DNA of 10,437 bases, taken from the NCBI GenBank assembly GCA_913031555.1, contig CAJWDO010000038.1, forward strand, positions 1 through 10,437. The letters are read 5' to 3'. This document shows, piece after piece, positions 7,151-10,437 of this stretch (the stretch's first letter is position 1; each line of letters starts with the position of its first letter). This stretch comes from an uncultured Alphaproteobacteria bacterium. GTDB lineage: Bacteria > Pseudomonadota > Alphaproteobacteria > Puniceispirillales > Puniceispirillaceae. The notes beneath the pieces are model-generated. The model did not search any database. It worked only from the letters and a program-made list of their open reading frames with translations, and was not told the origin of the DNA. The position numbers and the translations under genes were made by a program.

Positions 7151-8143
7151 TCAGACGCCGCGCCGACGTCGCCGCGCCCGCATCGCCGCATCGGCTTCCG
7201 GTGATCCGTCGTGGAACGAGCCGAACCATTTGTCGAGGGGCACCATGCCATCGGCATAATTCACCTCGTAATGACGATGGTGCAGGTAATGCGCGTAATA
7301 GGACGCATCCATCACCGTCTCCTCGCCAACGACCAGCTGGTCGAAACCGGTATGGCCCTGTGCCGGCGCAACTCCCAGCCGCGAGGCCAGATTGATCATG
7401 TGGATCGGGTGCGCCGGAATGATGAAGAAGATCAGGATAGATGAGAAATACACCACATGTTCGATCGGGTGCATCGACAGCCCCGACCAAGGGCCGGGAT
7501 TGACGTTCCGATGGTGAAGCTGGTGCGCGATCCGGTACAGCGGTGGCCAGTGCAATGACCGATGGGCTAAATAGAAGCCGACCTCGTGAACAAAGGGCAC
7601 GACAAAAAACATCGCGACGAAGCCGACCGGGTTTTCCACCGGATTGATCATCGGGGCATAGCCGTTGGCGTAGGCCCACAGCATCAGCACCTCATAAGCT
7701 GTCCAGATTGGTACCCCGCTGGCCAGCGTCCAGAACATGTTGTCATAGGTCTGGTTGTTGAAGGTGAAACGTTCCGACCTCTCGCTTGGCCATTTGCGGT
7801 TATATTTGAAGGTCGTTCCCTGCTTGCGCCAGACATAGAGCCACAGGTGCCAGGCACCATAGACGATCACCGCGAGGACGAGATTGCGAAGCAGGATCAC
7901 CCCGGCCCAGGACAGCGACAGGGTCTGGAAATTTTCCAGTGGTGGTGTCAGATAGAGCCAGATGCCGACAGCCAGCAACGCATAGGGGATGTTCCAGGGA
8001 AGCAGATAGCCGGGAAAGCCGAAAAACCATTTCAGGAACGCCTTCGGGCGGGGTGGCCAGGCAAAGGCCGGTCCATAGTTGATGCGTCTGTCAGGCGCCC
8101 AATGGCCGCGAGAATCTTCCTGACCGAATTTCGACTCTTCCAT
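7151..8143 (-). CDS. Fatty acid hydroxylase / sterol desaturase superfamily membrane protein
   Basis: A 330-residue integral membrane non-haem di-iron oxygenase (PF04116-type). Hydrophobic segments suitable for membrane helices lie near residues 45-66, 80-104, 138-158, 172-191 and 231-250. The histidine clusters expected to hold two irons are present: HEVGFYLAHRSLH (H186, H194, H198), HQLHH (207-211), HPIEH (225-229), and HYLHHRH (285-291). Members hydroxylate or desaturate lipids such as sterols, fatty acids, sphingoid bases or carotenoids; which of these applies here cannot be read from sequence. The C terminus ends in a run of arginines (MRARRRRRGV), presumably cytoplasmic. The frame extends 15 codons upstream of the chosen ATG, but GGAGGG sits 7 bases before the ATG at 8143 and settles the start. 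The aldo/keto reductase gene follows on the same strand, suggesting a two-gene unit. Confidence 0.9.
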   Translation of the reverse strand: MEESKFGQEDSRGHWAPDRRINYGPAFAWPPRPKAFLKWFFGFPGYLLPWNIPYALLAVGIWLYLTPPLENFQTLSLSWAGVILLRNLVLAVIVYGAWHLWLYVWRKQGTTFKYNRKWPSERSERFTFNNQTYDNMFWTLASGVPIWTAYEVLMLWAYANGYAPMINPVENPVGFVAMFFVVPFVHEVGFYLAHRSLHWPPLYRIAHQLHHRNVNPGPWSGLSMHPIEHVVYFSSILIFFIIPAHPIHMINLASRLGVAPAQGHTGFDQLVVGEETVMDASYYAHYLHHRHYEVNYADGMVPLDKWFGSFHDGSPEADAAMRARRRRRGV

Positions 8144-8150
8144 CCTTGCA

Positions 8151-8156
8151 CCCTCC
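8151..8156 (-). promoter_or_regulatory. Strong Shine-Dalgarno for the sterol desaturase-family gene
   Basis: On the - strand GGAGGG is 7 bases before the ATG at 8143, the best ribosome site in the window. It argues against a start at 8188. Confidence 0.65.
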
Positions 8157-8237
8157 ACCAAGCCTCTCCGTGAATAAAGGGGCCTCATTACCCGCCTGTC
8201 TCACAGCACGCTGTCATTCGTCCGGCTGATTATTTTG

Positions 8238-8265
8238 ACGATACACGCCGCACGGCAGAATTCAA
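8238..8265 (-). promoter_or_regulatory. Weak candidate promoter for the desaturase-reductase pair
   Basis: In the 135-base gap after the ROK gene, the - strand reads TTGAAT (plus-strand 8260-8265), 16 bases, then TATCGT (8238-8243). Each hexamer matches 4 of 6 sigma-70 consensus positions. This is a chance-level match and is listed only because the gap is where a promoter would be expected. No convincing terminator hairpin with a T tract is seen in the gap. Confidence 0.2.
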
Positions 8266-8278
8266 ACGTGTTGAAGTG

Positions 8279-9241
8279 TCACCCGTGCTTTGGGTCAAGG
8301 ATCAACGTTGCGGCTCCCATCAGCCCGGAATCATCACCAAGCTCCGCCGCAACGACCGGAACCGTCCTGAACGGCATCATGGCGTCGCGCCTGATGACGT
8401 CGTGAATGCCAAGCGCCAGAAGGTCGAATCCATGTGAAAGGCCGCCGCCAAGGACAACGCGCTCTGGGCTGAACATGTGAATCGCCGAGGTGATCCCCTG
8501 GCCAAGATACATCGCCTCGTCGGCGACAAGATTCAGGCAATGCGCGTCACCGGCGCGCGCACCGTCAAAAACATTTCGCGCATCGACAGCACCGCGTTCT
8601 GCGCTTGCGGCAAGATAGGGTGATGTAGCCGCCTCCATTGCCGCCATGGCGCGCTGTTGCAGTGCCGTGCCGGAGGCCAGCGCCTCGAAACACCCGACGA
8701 CCCCGCAATGACAGACCGGCCCGTCCTGCGCCATCTTCATATGGCCGATATGGCCAGCAATCCCCTTATGGCCGCGAAGAAGCCTGCCATCGACAACCGC
8801 GCCGCCGCCAATGCCGGTGCTGACAGTCAGATATACCATGTTGCGAGCGCCCCGCCCGGCACCGTGACGCCATTCGCCAAGCGCCGCCGCGATGCCGTCA
8901 TTCTCGACCCGAGCCGGAAGACCGGTTTGCCGCGACAGCTCTTCGCAAAGTGGAAAGTCATTCCATCCGGGAAGCGTCGGGATATCTGTGGCGGTGCCGG
9001 TTTCGGTATTGATCGGTCCGGCACAGGACATGCCGATGCCGGCGATGTTCGCCCGTGTCCGGCCACTCACCTGGCCAATCAATTGATCGACGAGCCGGTT
9101 GATCTGGAGCAGTATGCCGGCCGGTCCGGCGGCAGTGTCGGTGGGGAGGGCGGCCCGCTCCAGAAGGCGATTGCCCTCGACAAGGGCGACGCGAAGCTGC
9201 GTGCCGCCAAGGTCGATCGCGATGGCCGTATTTGCACTCAT
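8279..9241 (-). CDS. ROK-family sugar kinase, N-acetylmannosamine kinase-like
   Basis: A 320-residue ROK (repressor, ORF, kinase) sugar kinase without the N-terminal helix-turn-helix of ROK repressors, hence an enzyme. ATP-binding DLGGT is at 10-14, the catalytic aspartate is in ENDG (D115), STGIGGG is at 141-147, and the ROK zinc site is H167 with C177, C179 and C184 in GHMKMAQDGPVCHCGVVGC. VVLGGG (262-267) closes the adenosine pocket. Most ROK glucokinases and allokinases have G-E-x-G-H at the sugar site; this protein has GHIGH (163-167), which is the form in E. coli NanK (as I recall its sequence). The MVYLTVSTGIGGG strand also resembles NanK. N-acetylmannosamine kinase, or another amino sugar kinase, is therefore the best guess. 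It starts 6 bases after the epimerase-like gene and is probably translationally coupled to it. Confidence 0.88.
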   Translation of the reverse strand: MSANTAIAIDLGGTQLRVALVEGNRLLERAALPTDTAAGPAGILLQINRLVDQLIGQVSGRTRANIAGIGMSCAGPINTETGTATDIPTLPGWNDFPLCEELSRQTGLPARVENDGIAAALGEWRHGAGRGARNMVYLTVSTGIGGGAVVDGRLLRGHKGIAGHIGHMKMAQDGPVCHCGVVGCFEALASGTALQQRAMAAMEAATSPYLAASAERGAVDARNVFDGARAGDAHCLNLVADEAMYLGQGITSAIHMFSPERVVLGGGLSHGFDLLALGIHDVIRRDAMMPFRTVPVVAAELGDDSGLMGAATLILDPKHG

Positions 9242-9247
9242 CTCACG

Positions 9248-9967
9248 TCACGCCGGCCCATTCGTGGACCCGGTCAGCCCATGGACCCAGGCAATCCGCT
9301 GCGCCAGATCCTCGGCACCGAAAGCAAGTGATCCCATGACGATGGTGTCGGCGCCGGCGCGCCGCAACCCGGGGACAGTGTGCTCTCTGATGCCGCCATC
9401 CGCGGCAAGCAGAATCCGACGTGCGTCCGGCCTGCTGTCGATCATCGCGCGGGCCTCGCGCATCCGTGCCTCGGCCTCCGGATCGAGGCCAACACCCTTG
9501 ATTCCCATCTTCGTTCCCAACAGCGTCAGCATTGCCAGATCATCAAGCCGGGGCGTGGCGGCTGCCACCGGCGTATGGAGTTGCAGCACGATGCCGGCGG
9601 CAAGACCATGCGCCCGGATGGCGGCAAGCCCGGCCTCGACATTCCGGTTCTCGGCATGGATCGAGATGATATCGGCGCCGGCTTCGGCGAACTGGTTGAT
9701 CTGGTCCATCAGGCCGCTATCAGCCACCATCAGATGGACGTGGATGGGTTTTGCGGTCAGTGGCCGGAGCTGGGCAATCAGGTCGGGAAACAACAGAAGC
9801 GCCGGTGAAAAATGCCCGTCCGCGACATCGGCATGATAGATATCGACAAAGCTGTCGACCCGCGCGACATCATCGGCGATCCGCACCAGATCGGCAGACC
9901 AGAGCGAGAATTCCGCAAGAAGGCGATTTGCCGGCAGGCCGCTAAGGGTCTGAATTGTCGCGCCCAT
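9248..9967 (-). CDS. Ribulose-phosphate 3-epimerase family protein, divergent
   Basis: A 239-residue TIM-barrel protein of the ribulose-phosphate 3-epimerase family (PF00834), which includes Rpe and allulose-6-phosphate epimerase AlsE; these epimerise a ketose phosphate at C3 in the cytoplasm. The four metal/catalytic residues are present: H45 and D47 in YHADVADGHFSP, H78 in IHVHLMV, and D190 in LAADGGI; the C-terminal phosphate site GADTIVMGS (205-213) is also kept. Departures from true Rpe are clear. The usual M-D-G after H-x-D-x is A-D-G, so a conserved active-site methionine is lost, and the MTVNPGFGGQ-F loop is replaced by MLTLLGTKMGIKGVGLDP. The substrate is likely not ribulose 5-phosphate. 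ATG at 9967 has AAGGAG 8 bases upstream; an in-frame TTG at 9973 has poor spacing. A ROK kinase follows directly, as AlsK accompanies AlsE in allose use. Confidence 0.85.
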   Translation of the reverse strand: MGATIQTLSGLPANRLLAEFSLWSADLVRIADDVARVDSFVDIYHADVADGHFSPALLLFPDLIAQLRPLTAKPIHVHLMVADSGLMDQINQFAEAGADIISIHAENRNVEAGLAAIRAHGLAAGIVLQLHTPVAAATPRLDDLAMLTLLGTKMGIKGVGLDPEAEARMREARAMIDSRPDARRILLAADGGIREHTVPGLRRAGADTIVMGSLAFGAEDLAQRIAWVHGLTGSTNGPA

Positions 9968-9969
9968 GA

Positions 9970-10437
9970 TCAAATCTCCTTCAGGAACTGGCGAAGCGTC
10001 ATGCGGAACTCGTCCACATGGGCTTCGGGATTTTCGGATTTCGAGGTGATTTCGGCAAGTCGCGAGCGCGGGATCAGGCTGGCAAGTTCACGCGCCATGG
10101 CCAGTGGATGAACAGCATCATGCGATGTTCCGATGACCAGTGTCGGCATATCCAGCGCGGCGATCTCATCCCTGTCGACACCCGGCCCATCATGGCCGAT
10201 GGCGGCAAGAAGCGCCTGTGTCTGATCAAGTGGCTGCCGGTCGAAAAAGCCGAGAAGCGAGGTCAGATTGTCCGGTGATTCGCTAGCAATCGCCAGCGCT
10301 GTCGCAGACTCCTCGAAACGCCGTCGTACTCCGCTACTGTCATCTTTGGCAAGACGGGAAGCAAGATGTTCGGCAAGAAGGTTGGCAATCCGCCGGTGCG
10401 GAGCCAGCGTATCTGGAACTGCCTCGACCAACCAGGC
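9970..10437 (-). CDS. Alpha/beta hydrolase, C-terminal part (cut by window end)
   Basis: The frame is open to the right edge, so about 155 C-terminal residues of a protein of perhaps 250-280 are seen. The segment holds a helical cap region, then LDMPTLVIGTSHDAVHP, which is the strand and acid-bearing turn (D in TSHD) typical of alpha/beta hydrolases, followed by AMARELASLIPRSRL and a final FRMTLRQFLKEI helix. The nucleophile elbow would lie beyond the window. The usual G-H of the catalytic histidine loop is not seen: the matching place reads ITSKSENPEAH, so the histidine is either the one in EAHVDEF or missing. The gene ends 2 bases before the epimerase-like ATG and leads the same operon. Function cannot be assigned; an esterase, lactonase or inactive relative are all possible. 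Confidence 0.72.
   Translation of the reverse strand, partial: AWLVEAVPDTLAPHRRIANLLAEHLASRLAKDDSSGVRRRFEESATALAIASESPDNLTSLLGFFDRQPLDQTQALLAAIGHDGPGVDRDEIAALDMPTLVIGTSHDAVHPLAMARELASLIPRSRLAEITSKSENPEAHVDEFRMTLRQFLKEI
9976..9981 (-). promoter_or_regulatory. Ribosome binding site fixing the epimerase-like gene start
   Basis: On the - strand AAGGAG lies 8 bases before ATG at 9967 and only 2 before the in-frame TTG at 9973, so the ATG is preferred. The site is inside the last codons of the upstream hydrolase gene, implying coupled translation. Confidence 0.65.

Noticed and set aside
7093..7257. Possible 55-residue N-terminal extension of the aldo/keto reductase
   Set aside because: It overlaps the end of the desaturase-family gene, lacks family homology, and a well-spaced AAAGGA precedes the internal ATG at 7092.
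8144..8278. Repeats around ACACG...CGTGT and GCCG-TG-CGGC in the ROK-desaturase gap as terminator or operator
   Set aside because: Arms of 4-5 bases with unsuitable loops and no following T tract; not distinguishable from chance.
8657..9331. + strand open frame of 224 codons across the ROK and epimerase-like genes
   Set aside because: Antisense to the ROK kinase, whose motifs are unambiguous; the translation looks like random high-GC sequence.

Overview
The window reads as a piece of an alphaproteobacterial genome with GC around 60% by hand count on sample lines. Codon use and gene style fit a marine heterotroph such as a SAR116/Puniceispirillales-like or rhodobacter/rhizobial-type lineage; this taxonomic guess is inference, not a search result. 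The first ~550 bases look foreign. They have GC near 50%, include AGG arginine codons, and encode an internal slice of a glutamate dehydrogenase of Bacteroidetes-like style. That slice ends abruptly where another gene begins in mid-domain, so the left edge is most likely an assembly chimera or a recent non-homologous junction.

From ~552 to 6075 the + strand carries a compact gene set: the C-terminal ~80% of a DUF1479 (YbiU-type) putative Fe(II)/2-oxoglutarate oxygenase, a PfkB-family sugar kinase, an unusually large fused E1alpha-E1beta thiamine-diphosphate 2-oxoacid/acetoin-type dehydrogenase, a free-standing 77-residue lipoyl domain, and an alpha/beta hydrolase that overlaps the lipoyl gene by 4 bases. 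The last three together resemble an acetoin-dehydrogenase-like (Aco) complex with its usual fusions rearranged: AcoA and AcoB are joined, while the lipoyl and hydrolase halves of AcoC are separated. No E2 acyltransferase domain and no E3 are present in the window.

From 6100 to the right edge all genes lie on the - strand and converge on the first set. In transcription order they are the C-terminal part of an alpha/beta hydrolase (cut by the window end), a divergent ribulose-phosphate 3-epimerase family protein, a ROK sugar kinase most like N-acetylmannosamine kinase, then after a 135-base gap a membrane fatty acid hydroxylase/sterol desaturase family protein, and an aldo/keto reductase of the D-threo-aldose/L-fucose dehydrogenase type. 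The theme is sugar or polyol uptake and oxidation: two sugar kinases, a sugar-phosphate epimerase-like protein, a sugar dehydrogenase-like reductase and a decarboxylating dehydrogenase complex. No transporter, regulator, tRNA, rRNA, CRISPR array or insertion sequence is visible. No stretch longer than 300 bases is free of genes.
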